A stretch of 30,949 nucleotides of DNA from Dunaliella salina (taxonomy: Eukaryota > Chlorophyta > Chlorophyceae > Chlamydomonadales > Dunaliellaceae): assembly GCA_002284615.2 (NCBI GenBank), contig MU070059.1:64743-95691 (forward strand). The letters are read 5' to 3'. Positions 10,420 through 22,762 of this stretch are shown here, piece after piece (the stretch's first letter is position 1; the number at the start of each line of letters is the position of its first letter). The position numbers were made by a program, and so were the translations under genes. Under the pieces are notes generated by a model. The model searched no databases. It was given only the letters and a program-made list of their open reading frames with translations, and was not told the DNA's origin.

Positions 10420-10810
10420 TGTGTGTGAGTGGGAAAAAAACTATACCCTCTGGATAGGAGTCAGAATCAGACATTTATCAAAAACCGTTATGTCAGGGAA
10501 AAGAGTGCCAAGATGAAAGCTTTCAGTAGTGCAGCATGTGGTGCAGTAGACACGGCTGCTCAAAGCTTTTTAGCCCAGGCAGTGATCACATAAATGGGAA
10601 AATTAAATATACAAGCAGAATACAGGCAAGCTCAGGATCTGCCACTCTCTTTGTTAATATTTTGTTTTGTACATATATGTGCTTTCAGCATTCTTAATGC
10701 CGCTGTACACATGTGCCTTCTTACCTTGAATTGCCATTTGCTCCTTACCTCATCAGGAGTACTACTATGGGTGCTCATAGCACTGTTGCAATGCTGTACT
10801 GGATATGAAC

Positions 10811-10978
10811 TCACACCAACAGCAAAGCTGCCAAGCCCAACAGTGCCAGGAGACATAAATTTAGGGCTGCAGCAGCGCCATCGCTAAGGCCTTCCACTGA
10901 CTTTTGGAATTCCGCTGTCTCCTTAGCTGCTGCTTCAAGTGCTGCTTCATACACCTGACTAGTGGTGCTTGTAGAGGC
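10811..10978 (-). CDS. RGM-like gene, last exon: GPI-anchor-like tail
   Basis: After 'ctcctgccacatctgtgcag' the frame reads ASTSTTSQVYEAALEAAAKE, TAEFQKSVEGLSDGAAAALN, LCLLALLGLAALLLV and TGA at 10,811-10,813. A spacer, a small-residue site (SDGAA) and a C-terminal hydrophobic run with no basic tail are what a GPI-attachment signal looks like, and animal RGMs are GPI-anchored. It starts in phase 0 but exon 11 ends in phase 1, so one short exon may be missing in 10,979-11,652. Confidence 0.6.
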   Translation of the reverse strand, partial: ASTSTTSQVYEAALEAAAKETAEFQKSVEGLSDGAAAALNLCLLALLGLAALLLV

Positions 10979-13900
10979 CTGCACAGATGTGGCAGGAGTG
11001 AATATTTAACCTCATATAGACAGAGGGCTGAAAAAAAATCTGAAATTTGGGATCGTGATGCCATCAAAACATGAGAATTCTGAAAAAAAAATTTGGTCGG
11101 GTATACAGATGAGCTTTGCGAGTCCAGGTGGAAGATGAATGGACTGAAACTGCAAATCTTGGAAGGGGGTAGTCGTTCGTGGCTTGCCATCTGAGCTCCC
11201 TGCGGACCTTGCTGAAGATGGAACTATGAAAACTAAAACGACATGGATTCATTCCTAATTTGCAGTTTCAGCTCGTAGAAGCCTGTGCAGATATGAGAGG
11301 AGTGAGTATTTGACCCCATATAAGCAGCACAAACAGAGAGCTGACCAGAAGGATATGTGATGTAATCAAAGCATTGAAAGCTTCCAAGCATGATAGGAAG
11401 CACGCAAGCTGTAAACCAAAGCACAGCACAGCCAAACAAATCCAGATGCAATGCCAGACAAACCTGCTGTGCCAGGCATACCCGACAAATTCAGATCTTA
11501 TGCCAGACAAATAAGCAACAGAGATTTTCAAAGTACCCAGTTCTCGAGGATTGACGCATGCTCTTCACAAGGCGCCATTAACTGAAACGCCCATAGTTAG
11601 TGCCAAAATCAAAACAAAGATGTCTGCAAATCTTGGAAAGCAATCTATAAACCTGCGCAGCTTGTGTCCTTTTGTATCTCATGCAGAGATCCGATGCATA
11701 CCGTGAAGGTGTCTTTGTCCCCGCTAGCCATGATATCAAAAATGCATGACTCCAAAAAGTCGCCCTCCAAGCCAGCACCCTCGCAAGCTGTCCTGGCCTG
11801 CGCAATAGCAAGTGTAACACCATTAGTTTTGCACCATGATTCTGTGTTGGACAAGACATTTCCAATGTGTGAAAGTATTGCATGACCTGGAACAGGGAAG
11901 AGAGCAGCAAGAACTGAGCAAGTTGCCTTGGTATGTGCAGTATAAGATTGAAATGGATCAAGCATTGAAATGCACAGATAGATTGTTGAGTTGGGGGAAT
12001 GGAAAGTGCCAGGAGATTGCACTTTAGGTCCGGTCTTAACCTGTACTGCAGCACTGTGGTGTATGCCAGTTGGGAGCTTTGCACTTGTGAGCTATTTCCG
12101 TTGTATCAATGCTGACACGTTTTTTTTATCTCCACGTGACATTTCTCTTCCTTTCATGACTTGTAGCAATGGACAAAGTATCACAGCGGCACCCATCCTC
12201 ACCTCTGATTCCGTGGTTGACAGCAGTTTCCGTCTCCCACTCAAAAGGGCAGAGAGATCAAGCGTCTGCTCAGCAAGGCAACCCTCCACGCACACTCCAG
12301 ATCCCTGAAAAGAAGCCATGTAAAGGTGAATTGCTTGATCTTGGAATGGAGCATGTGCTGGCTACTCCAAAAAGGCACTCTGACTGCATTAAAGTTGTAT
12401 ACCCGATTCTCCTGTTCCAGAAATTGAAAGGTGAAAGAAACGATAAAGACAGAAATGCTATGTGGGCAGGCAATAGGATTGGACTTTGTATCAGAGGGGC
12501 TAAGAGATCGTATAGCTTGCCAAGGGAGGCGGTCCCCCTTGGCTATCTCCTCGCTGCCTGACCATTCACTCAAAGGTAAAAACATCACAATGATTTAGTT
12601 GTCAGGCTCTCCTAATAGGGCTTTTGGTTTTGCCCCTGCTTCTCTCGTTCTGTAAGGAGTTTAAGTCTTCCAAGGACCAGCCCCCTCATTCTTTATGGTC
12701 TTGCTCTTGCCTTCCAGTCCTTCTTTTCAGGAGCTGTCCCTCCCTGTTGCAAATGCCCTTTTGGACATTGCTATATCCTTGGACGCACGAGACCAAAAAT
12801 AAAACCAAAAAGCCAGTGTTCTCCCTCAACTGTGTCAGTCACAGTCATGCTGGTTTGAAAAAAAAAACCTGCATTTTAAGCAAGATGCAGCTACCAACAA
12901 GGACGCCTTCTAAATAAGCTCTCTTGCCTGAGTACACCTTTTTTTTTCTTTTTCCTGAAGTCTGAGCTGTTGGCAAAAATTTGGCTTCTGGGTTCCCTTT
13001 CAAGGCAGCAAGCAGCACCAGAAGCAGAGTGGCCAGGCGCACCTCGTGGTAAGGAGTGAGGATGCGCACCGAGAAGAAGTCCTTGCTGCTCTCAGTACCA
13101 TTCATCATTGTGAACTTGTCTAAGATCACTGCAGCCACAAAGAAAGGACGAGATATACGCTTGCCAATTGGCTGCATGCATTAAGCAGAGGACCAAAGTC
13201 CACAACAAGGGGCCTCAAGGAAAACCCCCAGGTCGACCACAGGATTCAAACCCAAACCTCCTCGCCCGGCGCAAGAGCCAAAGCACATGCAGCCACCACG
13301 CCAGGAAGGCATTGGAGTAATATGTTTGCATATGGCATGTCCCAAACATGAGCAAGATTTTTTTTTCAAGAAGAACCAACAAGGAGGAATAAAAACCCAA
13401 TTACAAGATCTGCGTGGGGTTTTTGATGAGACATGCTATTTTGCAGGGGATGCTTGTTTACTACAAGCATGTAATCAGCTGGAAAGTAAAATTACCTCGT
13501 AATGAACACAACAGCATGTTTGCTGCACGATGGCAAGCACAGAATTTTGAACCTTCCAAAGCGTACCTGTGGTCCAAACACGTGGATCCCTAAAGGTGTA
13601 GGAGGTGCTGCCTCGGGCATCAAGTGTTGGACCATCGATGCTCAAAGAAGTGGTATTGTCTGCAAAGAGACTGCAGTTGCTGCTCTTATATGTGATGGTG
13701 ACTGACGTTATCAGGGATGCTCCACCGACAGTTGCACCCTGCAAGCAAATACCAAACCTTGACTTAGACCCTTGAACTCTGTGTTGTACTACTGATTATA
13801 AGTTGAGGGAACTGGAAATCAGGTACCAGAAGTATTAGCCAAGCTGAACTAAGATAATTCCAGAAGAAATAGACTGTACACTCAAGATAGATGATAATTG

Positions 13901-16900
13901 TGTCAACACAGAGTTCAGGCTCTGCACACATACACAGAGCTGTACCAGCCAGGTTTGCATTTCCAAAACTCTGAACAACGGGAGGTCTGCTGTGGCTGCT
14001 CTTGTCACAGCAGACCTCCCTCACGAGTGTTCATGGGCATGCATGTAAAATTGAGGAAGGTATTTTGAGGAGAGAAAGGCTTTTACTTACAAGACCTTAC
14101 ATTAGATTGATATAGGGAGTGTTCTTACATTATGTGCGTTTTTCTCCTCGTCTAGTCATTTGGGCAGCAGTGATCATATTTGTGATTGCACTGCTGATGT
14201 GGTGTTGGGAGGATAATAATGCCTTCCTCCTCTCTTGTACTGCAAGAAAATATTTCCGCTCCGCACACATGCCTCGGGTATTTTTTGGTAGTTTGTGTCT
14301 GCTGCTGTGGCAAATAAAAATGGGTCCATGCCCAGATGCAACGAGGAAAGTAAATATAAGTCCACGCCAGTGAAAAAGCCGTGTACATGGGACAGATGAT
14401 CAAACTTGCACGCAGGGGTCGCACGTGCAACAGAAGGAGTGCTTTGGCCCAAAAAGATCGCAAATTTGTTACACCAAGCACATTCACAAACCACCACTGC
14501 ATAACGCCAAAAGTGTAGCAGTCCAACCTGTTTGGGGCAGAAGCACAGGGATGATCGTTTTGCCCTTCTTTAAAAAAGTAGAAACCGTGTGAGCATACCT
14601 CTGTGAGTGGAACGGGCTCTGCCAGGGCAGTAATCTGGAGATAATCATTTGCCAACAGTGTAATGGTTCCAGTCGAGTTGCAGGTCTCCATGCCCAATGC
14701 GTTGTCAAAGCGCTTAACTGCAAATAAAATGGGTGAGTAAAAGGTCCCTCCAATATTGCTTAGCTCAAGATCAGCTCAAGTAATTGGCTACAAAAAGCAT
14801 TGAGAACCGATGGCTTACATGGCTTACAGCATTGTCACCCAGTAGCACATCCATTTTTTTCTTCATAGCATTAACTGCTATTTAGGAGGAGCTCAGCGGT
14901 TGACCAGACAAAATTGATCTCTCTTAATGCCACAAAGTTTCAAGAGGTCGCCCAGAAACATGGTTGGAAATACCAGGGCAGCAGCTGCGTTGGAATTGCT
15001 CATGCAAGCTGGAAATTGCATGGCTGGTGATGGTCCTTGCTTATGTCCAGGCAGCTGTTATCTGTCCTGCCCATACCCAGGCAGCTGTCATTTGTTCTTG
15101 TTTATGCCCATGCAGCAGAAATCCTCAATCATATGGATGAGGAAATATTCTTATGGATGCCACCAGTTAAGTAGAGATGACGTAAAATCATAACAAAACT
15201 ATCTACTCAGATAAAGATGAGATGCAGACCGCTTGCTTGGGGCCAGGACAAAGGCTGTGGTAGGAAAGAGGCCTCCACCTCTCTCATGCTACAGCCTTTG
15301 CCTGACTTGCCTGCTGTTGCCCCTGCCATAGGGCAAGACAATACCATAGAAGGGATTAGACCTTTTTGATCTGCAGGAGCCAAAGGGTGAGTGCCCATGA
15401 TCTCTTGACTACAACAACAAAGAAAGCCTGATGTTGCCAGATGCTCTTGCTGCAGTGGGGAATGGAAGCCTCTGTCACTGGTGCAACGGCTTGCCAAAAA
15501 TGTGTACCAGCCAACTTCGTCCTTGATGCTTACAGGCAAAGATGTTGGCATGCATGGTGCTTGCGTGCTTCACCAGATCCCCTCACAGGCAAGCATGCCA
15601 CTTGTTATTGCTGTTGTTTACACTTGTTCATGATAGGGTCATAGCGACGTCCCAAAAGAACTTGGCAAGAGACAAAAGAAAACACACCCAAGGCAGTAGA
15701 CTGTCTGCTACAGCAGAGAGACTATATTAGCACGCCGCTTGCCAGCTCCCTGCATTCTGCCCACATTCTCCTTGCCAGCCTTGTTGGCTACTTCCTGCAT
15801 CTTGCTTGCATCCCTGCTCGCCATCATCTTGCCTGCACTGTACTACCTGCATCCAGCCTGCCTGCACTGTCCTATCATTACCACTTTCTTCTGCCGAGTA
15901 TGATCATTATCACGATCTCCATTACTCTCATCCTGCGCTACCCTGCCCATATCCTGCACACCTTCATGCTCACAACTAGCCTGCACTTGACGCGTCGTAC
16001 GACCTGAATTTTGCTTGGCTACACGAGCCTGGATCCTGCCCGCTGGCCTATTTGCCTGCACCCTGCATCCTGCTTGCACCTATAATCTTGCAACTTGCCT
16101 TGCACCTGTCCTTGCAAAGACATGGTGCTTTTTGGTCATATGGAGGAAGTTCAAGTTCAGGGCTGATGTCCAAGCTGCTGTGTGTGACCTTATGAGGACA
16201 GAAAAGAAAAATCAGAAGGAAAGAGTTTAGTGCACACTAAACCTTTGCAGGTGTTGCCTTGTTTGCATTTTGAGCAGGGAAGGGTCATGCTTGGCTTTGA
16301 GAGCTGTTGTGCTTGTATAAACTTGATTTGACTACACCTTTCTGAACCCTTACCCCTCAACATTTGCAGTGCTTGTTTGGACTTAAAGCTGCTGGAATTT
16401 TAAATTTGAGGGCCGACCACCTGGTACAAATTTATATCTCATGGTAATTTACGATGTGCACTCCAATTAGCATGACAGATCCGCGGTGCATGTGTCCACT
16501 CTTTCTTGCAAGAAAAGTCTTGTCTTGATTTGTGCCTCCTGCTCTTGGATTGCCACTTGCAAGCAACGCATACACTTAAGATCCTCACCAAAAAAGGGTG
16601 CTATGTTGCCAGGAACAGGCAATACAAACATCTCTAGACTCTCAAAAAAGAAAAAAGAAGTAAAATTGCCTGGAACAAACAAGCAGAGCATTCACTCCAG
16701 ACCTTCAATGCAGTCGTTGTTAAACTCACTGAAAATTGTCATTTGCACCATTCTCCCCCACGTGCATGAAGCACCTCTGCCATGTGAACAACTCACTTAC
16801 GGATCATCAAGGCCCATGCACTTCTCATGCCACTCTCAGGTGCGCATGTTCACATGTTGACCTTCACACATGCTGTTTTATCAGCACCAATGTTACTCAC

Positions 16901-19900
16901 TGTGCGGATCATTGTGGGCCACGCACACTCTCATGCCGCCCTCAGGAGCGCTCACTTCACGTCTCGGTGCGCAGGCGGGGTCAAAGGGCCAGTCTTCCAC
17001 AACATTGCACTCCTGGGGCAGCAACAAACCGCACACAAAAAGTATGTCAACCTGAAGTGTGACAAGGCTACCTTCACCCAAAGGAGTGGGAAATGCGCAT
17101 GCGAGCAAATACTGTTAAGACATCGTGCCATGACAGGTACTGCATTTGGCACAAACATCTGCCCCAGACACTGTTTCACGCATGTGGGCACATTTTTGTT
17201 TCCTTAACATTCTTATAGACCTGTGTGGAGGAATACTTTTAAGGCTTTAGTGAAACAGCTTCGAGACTTGTGTGTGGTGCTGTTGGTGCAAGTGCTGAAT
17301 GTTGAGCCTTTCCTGTATGCGTGCTGCCTATTTCCCAGCTTAGGGTTTCAGTCTCTTCTAGAACACAACAAACAAACATGCATTTCACAATATGTATGAA
17401 GGAAGGAACGACCAAACGTGCTCTAGTGCAACGCAAGCAAGCACAAAAAAAAAAAGAGGAGTCTACGCTGGTCAGAGGCCACATGCATTAAGGAGGGGTT
17501 CCCTGGCTGCAAGCTTGCCCAGGGGTGTCCATAAAGGGATCTCAAATCTACACTAAGGCACAGCTTGCCCAGGGGAAAGTCCTTAATAGAGCTAAAAGGG
17601 ATCTGGAGGGTTTTGGGAATGCTGGACGCCTGGACGCTCCTTTGTCTGTGCTTCAACATCCGCTGCATGCCCAGCACCCCCAGACCCCCCCTTGGCCCCC
17701 CAAAAGCCCCAGGGAAATGAAGCAAGCGCAGACCAAAGGCTGCAGCAGAGCACAGTGCCTTAATTGTAACAGCTGAGTAAGGTGCTCCTGAGATTGATGT
17801 AGCTCCTGGTTTTGCCTCCTTACAAGAAACTGTGGCCTGGAGATCTATGCTTCCTCGATCAATTTTATGTTCAAGTCCAACTACCAGCATATTGCTTGCT
17901 GCAATTATGCATGCATTGTTTGTCGACTTTTTATTGTTTGTAATCCAGAAACAGTTTTGTCCAGCCTAGAATTGACTAAAATCCTTGTGTGCATTGTCCG
18001 TTGATCTATGGCCATGACGCTTTGGGTCAACAGACAATACCACACCTGGAGGTCAGTCAATTAAAGGCTGGACAAACCTGTCTCCACCTATATATATAAG
18101 TGGGAAGCATGCCTGCAAGCAAACACGACCTGCAGGGTTGTCAGCTAAGCTCTGTGCACTCAGAGGAGCAGGCCGATAACCCTCCCAATCCCCATTAGCT
18201 CTCCAGACAGCTGTGCACAACTGTCAACTGAGCAAATGGGGATTTAGCTGGTTGTTATCCAGAAGGTTACTGGCTTCCTCCTAGCTGTGTCTAGTGTAAG
18301 GCTCAAACTTTGAGTCAAAGGCGCGTTGTGAGACCCTTGATAGCAAGGGAGCCTCTCTGAAATGCACATTGACTCTTGACAGTCAATGGCGCTGAGTTTC
18401 TTCTATGATAGGATGCAGATTTGTCATGGGAATTTGCCCCGGAAAGCTTGTTGGCACACATTTGTGTTCGGAAGCAGCTAGAAGGCTAGTGTGTCATGCT
18501 CATGCAAATGGAACCTTTCATGCATTGCATGCAGTCAAAATCAATCTCGCATGCTTTAGTTTTGCGCAAGGACACGCGCACCATAGGCTGCACCTGCCTA
18601 TAGGAGCACAGACTCATCTTTTAAAATAAGGCAATGAACAAGGTTCCTCATTTTTAACATCTGAGTAAGGTGCTACTGAGAACACTGTAGCTCATGGCTG
18701 ATGCCTCCTTGCAAGAATCTGTAGCCTGGGAATTCATTCTTCTTCGATCTTATGTTCAAGTTAAATTACCAGTGTGCTGCTTGCTGCTTGCACGCATATT
18801 CTGCCAACCCTTTTACTGTTTGTGATCCAGACAGCTTTGTCCAGCCTTTGATTGACTGAACTCCTTGTGTGGTATCGTTTGTTGATCCATGGGCATGGGG
18901 CCAATCATCAGCAAACGATACTACACCTGGAGGTCAGTCAAGGAAAGCCTGGACAAAGCTGTCTTTGCCCAAACAGGTGGGTCCCATGCATGCCTGCAAG
19001 CAAACACGACCTGCAGGGTTATCAGCCATGCTCCGTGTGTTCAGGAGCATGGCTGATAATCCCCATTAGTTCTCTTGATAGCTGTGCGCAACTGTCAACT
19101 GAGCAAATGGTGGGGCTCGAGCTGGTTGTCAGCAACAAGGTTACCGTCTTCCTCTTAGCTGTGTCTAGTGTGTGAGGCTCAAAGGCACATTTGTGAGACC
19201 TTTGCTAGCAAGGGCACCTCTCTGAAATGCACATTGCCTCTTGGCAGTCAATGGCGTTGACTTTCTTCTTGATCTGAGGACATGGATTTATCAGGGGGGA
19301 ATCTGCCTCAGGAAGCTTGTCGGAACACGTTTGTTTTCGGAAGCGGCTACAAAGCCTAGTGTGTCATGCTTACGTAAATGGAAGCTTTCATGCATTGCAT
19401 GCAGTCAGAAACAATTTGGCATGCTTTATTGTCATGCAAGGACACGCACACCGTAGACTGCACCCGCCTACAGGAACACAGGCTCATCTGTTAAAAAAAG
19501 CAATGATCACAGTGCCTTATTTTTAACAGCTGCATGAGGTGCCTTTAAGATTGCTGCAGTTCATGTTGTCTGTTTCCTGGCAAGAAAGTACAGCTGTTGG
19601 GATTTTTCTAGATCTTTCTGTTTATAATCATCTCAAAAATGAAGACATTGCATCGCTTTGTTATGTAACATCTGACAGTTTTTTGAAGGCCCAAGTCCTT
19701 TTGTCACAACTAGGCAAACATGCTGAGCTCACATTTCAAAAGGACAGTAGTAGAGAGCATAAGAGTATATGCACAGCCTAATCAAAACTAAGAAGGCATT
19801 GCAAATGAAATTGAGTGGCATTGCAAATGAAATTGAGTGTGGAAAAGGGCATAAGCATGCCCTGCACAGATATGGTATGAAAGTGAACCCACTTACATTA

Positions 19901-22682
19901 TCCACCATGTCCATCACAAGCTTCAAGGCCTCTATCGGAGGCCCGGACAAAGTGGCGTTTGCACAAACGCCATCCACCACCTTTTGGTACAATTCAAAGA
20001 GCTCGGGACATTGGAGGCCTGTATTTTGGCAACGAAAAGAGAGATTGTCAAGCGTGGAAAAAATAATATGACAGACTCTACACTCAATGAATGCATTTTT
20101 TTTGCAAAAGATAAAGCATCCTATTGTTGACCAGCAAGGATGCCCAGCAGCCAGTCAAAAGGGAAGGATGGTTTTTAATGCTGATCAGTTGAAGTTGGGC
20201 TGCCATAGAATTCCAGAGGGGGGCGACGGAGGCCTGAAATGGGGGTACCTTTCAAATGTTCCTTGCATACGTGCACCCCAACTGGCAGTTTTTAAGACCA
20301 CTACCCAAATGTAGTATCCATAGCAACTAAGCTTAAAAACTGCCAGTTGGGGTGCACCTGCTTAATGGGCCGCAGCGTGAACCACATTTTTCACCACTAG
20401 AACTCCATATTTGACCACCCACTGCACCAAATTGGGCGTTTTTTGGTGATTTGGAGTCCTTGTGCCAAAACTTTTGTTTTTTTTGCCAAAAGTTTCGGCA
20501 AAAGAATATCATTACTAATAAATGGAGTGAAGAAATCCAATGGTTGGTCAGATACATAATTTCAGCCATTTCCCTTAAAGGAAATCTAGCACAGGGGGTG
20601 CCAAAAAGGCCAAATTTTGACTTCTTTATCCCTACTTTTGAATACGCAGGACGTTAGCATTGTACAAGAGTTATGAATACAAAATTTTTAGAGTGAAAGT
20701 GGTCCTGGGATGGAGCTGTGGGCCATTTGAGGGTGATCTGAGGCAAGGAGAGTGATCTGGGGTCAACCGATTTTCGTCATTTTTTGGTGAACATGGTTTT
20801 TGTTGATATAAGGTTTGGCATGGTCAGATTTGGCAAGCATTGGCGGGAAAGGATATTTTTAGCTGGTTGGGCCTGTCGCCCCCCTCTGACAGAATTCTCA
20901 GCAACATGAACAGCCATGTTTTGGCAGCTGCGAGCTTGAGTCTGAGCGCTGAGTCCCTCAATGCTCAAGCTCAGGCTTGCAGCTGGCAAAATGGCTATTC
21001 AAGATAATGAGAATTTTCAGTGAAATCGGAACTTTAAATATCTCTGCTTACGGGAAAACAGGTATTTGGCAAGCCTCTGGAGTAACTTTGTTCAACATGC
21101 TTCATTCTTTTCTAATTGTTTGCATCAAAATGAAGAGCTTAAAAGTCTAACACAGACTTACCACAGCAAGACTTCAGTGCTTCCTTGTTTATGAAGTCCT
21201 CAATATTCTCTTGGTTGATGGTGTCTGTAGAGTTGTCAAACTGTACCGCGGACTGGATGCATGTGCCGCATGCTTGTCCCTGCATGCATTTGACAAGGAC
21301 TAATTTTATGCCTCTTGATTCTGTGTGTGCATGCAGGCTTGCTCGTGGGGGCAGCTTGGCTGCATAAACAAGCATTAGCTTTATGTGGTTGTCCAACTTT
21401 GAAACAGTGCATCAATTTACCGACACTCCATAGAAAGGTCAATCATTTGCAAGGACAGAAGAGACCTCACAGAGCAAACTGGCAGCACCAACATGGCAGG
21501 CGACATGTTGGAAAATTGAAGGTCTGTTCAGTTGCAATCAAATCATCGACAAAGTCACAGCAACAAAAAAAGAAGCAATTTTCATGATGCTAAGGCAACA
21601 CCATCACACCTACAGTGCCTGATTCGAGGTTCAGCTCAGCTAGGGCGCCCAGGCACTCTAGGGAGACGTCACGACTTGGAGAGTTGCGCTCAAGGCACTC
21701 GGTGCTTGTGCAGCACTGCAAGCCGTTATAGGAATGAAGAGTTGAAGAATCTCTTGAGTTGACTGTTGCGGCAAAATAGCCGGCAAGCAATCACAGAATT
21801 TGAGGCCGAGGAGGAAAAGGGAAGCGCAGGCCTTGCAATGCAGACTGCAGTTAAACAAGGATTTGGGGCAGTAGCTCTTCGTGCAGCTCACATGCAAACT
21901 TTGAAGGTTGGGTCGAGCAACAGACACTTTTCTAAGCTTCAGGAATGAACCCCAAGTGAGTCAAGAAAGCACCTCAAGAAAATGAGGACAGATCATGATT
22001 GTCCATGTCTTGGCCAAAAGCTCGAGACGTTATTCCAGTTAACAAAATTTCAAAGCTCTCCAACCTGGCCTTCTGTATTTGTCGCCAGCCTGGTCTTATG
22101 TACTTGCATGAACGTGTGCTGAGTGTGCCATGGCGCTTATCCGCTTAAAGTGCTACCTGGGCGTGCATTTTGTGCAAATGGCCTTCAATTCCACCCTCAC
22201 AAGAGTTTCCTGCTTCAGCGTAACAAGGAAAGCAGCTAGACAAATGCCCTGTAGAGTTGGGTAGATCTGATCAGACCACATTGCACAAAGGATCTGGTGC
22301 TCCTGGCTGTGTTCAAAAGGGGAAGCGGAAGCCTACGCTGAGAACTAACAAGCGTGCTTTCAGGAAAGACCCGACCATCAGGGCTGAGACTGATAGTGAA
22401 TCCCACCAAAGTTTCTGTAGCTAACTAATGCAACCAAACTAATGTGGATCCTTGTTTCCTAAGTTGTGATTTTGGCCCAAAATGGATGGCTTGCTGACAC
22501 GCTTGTAAGAAAAAGCATGAATGAGTCATGTTTTTTTTCTTCTTTCTGCTGACTTTGCACACATTAAACCATATAGTTATGCTGGCAAAAGCAGCACCCA
22601 CCTCCAAAGAATTGCAGTCGCTGTCACTAATGACTGTTTCATTTTGGGCATGTCCAACAACCTGCAACCACAATACAAAGAT

Positions 22683-22762
<80 letters not shown>

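Larger units (their letters stand above)
17768..19590. repeat. Tandem duplication, about 870-890-bp units (two plus a partial third)
   Basis: Units start with 'aaca(g/t)ctg..tgaggtgc' at 17,768, 18,656 and 19,525. Units 1 and 2 are alignable along their length, for example 'gtgaggctcaaa', 'gcctctctgaaatgcacattg', 'catgcattgcatgcagtcag'; unit 3 covers about 65 bp. All lie in intron 5 of the RGM-like gene. No exon is seen inside. Confidence 0.8.

Noticed and set aside
11578..12084. 168-codon minus-strand frame overlapping exons 10-11
   Set aside because: Runs through intron sequence; the RGM-like motif ESCIFDIMASGD is in the neighbouring frame.
13230..13310. Functional tRNA gene
   Set aside because: A and B boxes are present but I cannot form acceptor and anticodon stems; SINE head preferred.
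14470..14540. Extra exon after 'ctgccccaaacag' (LDCYTFGVMQWW) in intron 7
   Set aside because: Exons 7 and 8 join in phase 0 without it, and its own donor is weak (gtgtaac).
15207..15551. 114-codon minus-strand frame considered as an extra exon between exons 6 and 7
   Set aside because: Exons 6 and 7 already join in phase to give NDPHIKRFD, and the frame shows no RGM-like pattern.
17423..17890. 155-codon minus-strand frame
   Set aside because: No motif, Gly/Pro-rich low-complexity stretch, and lies in intron 5; also contains short local duplications (gcttgcccagggg).
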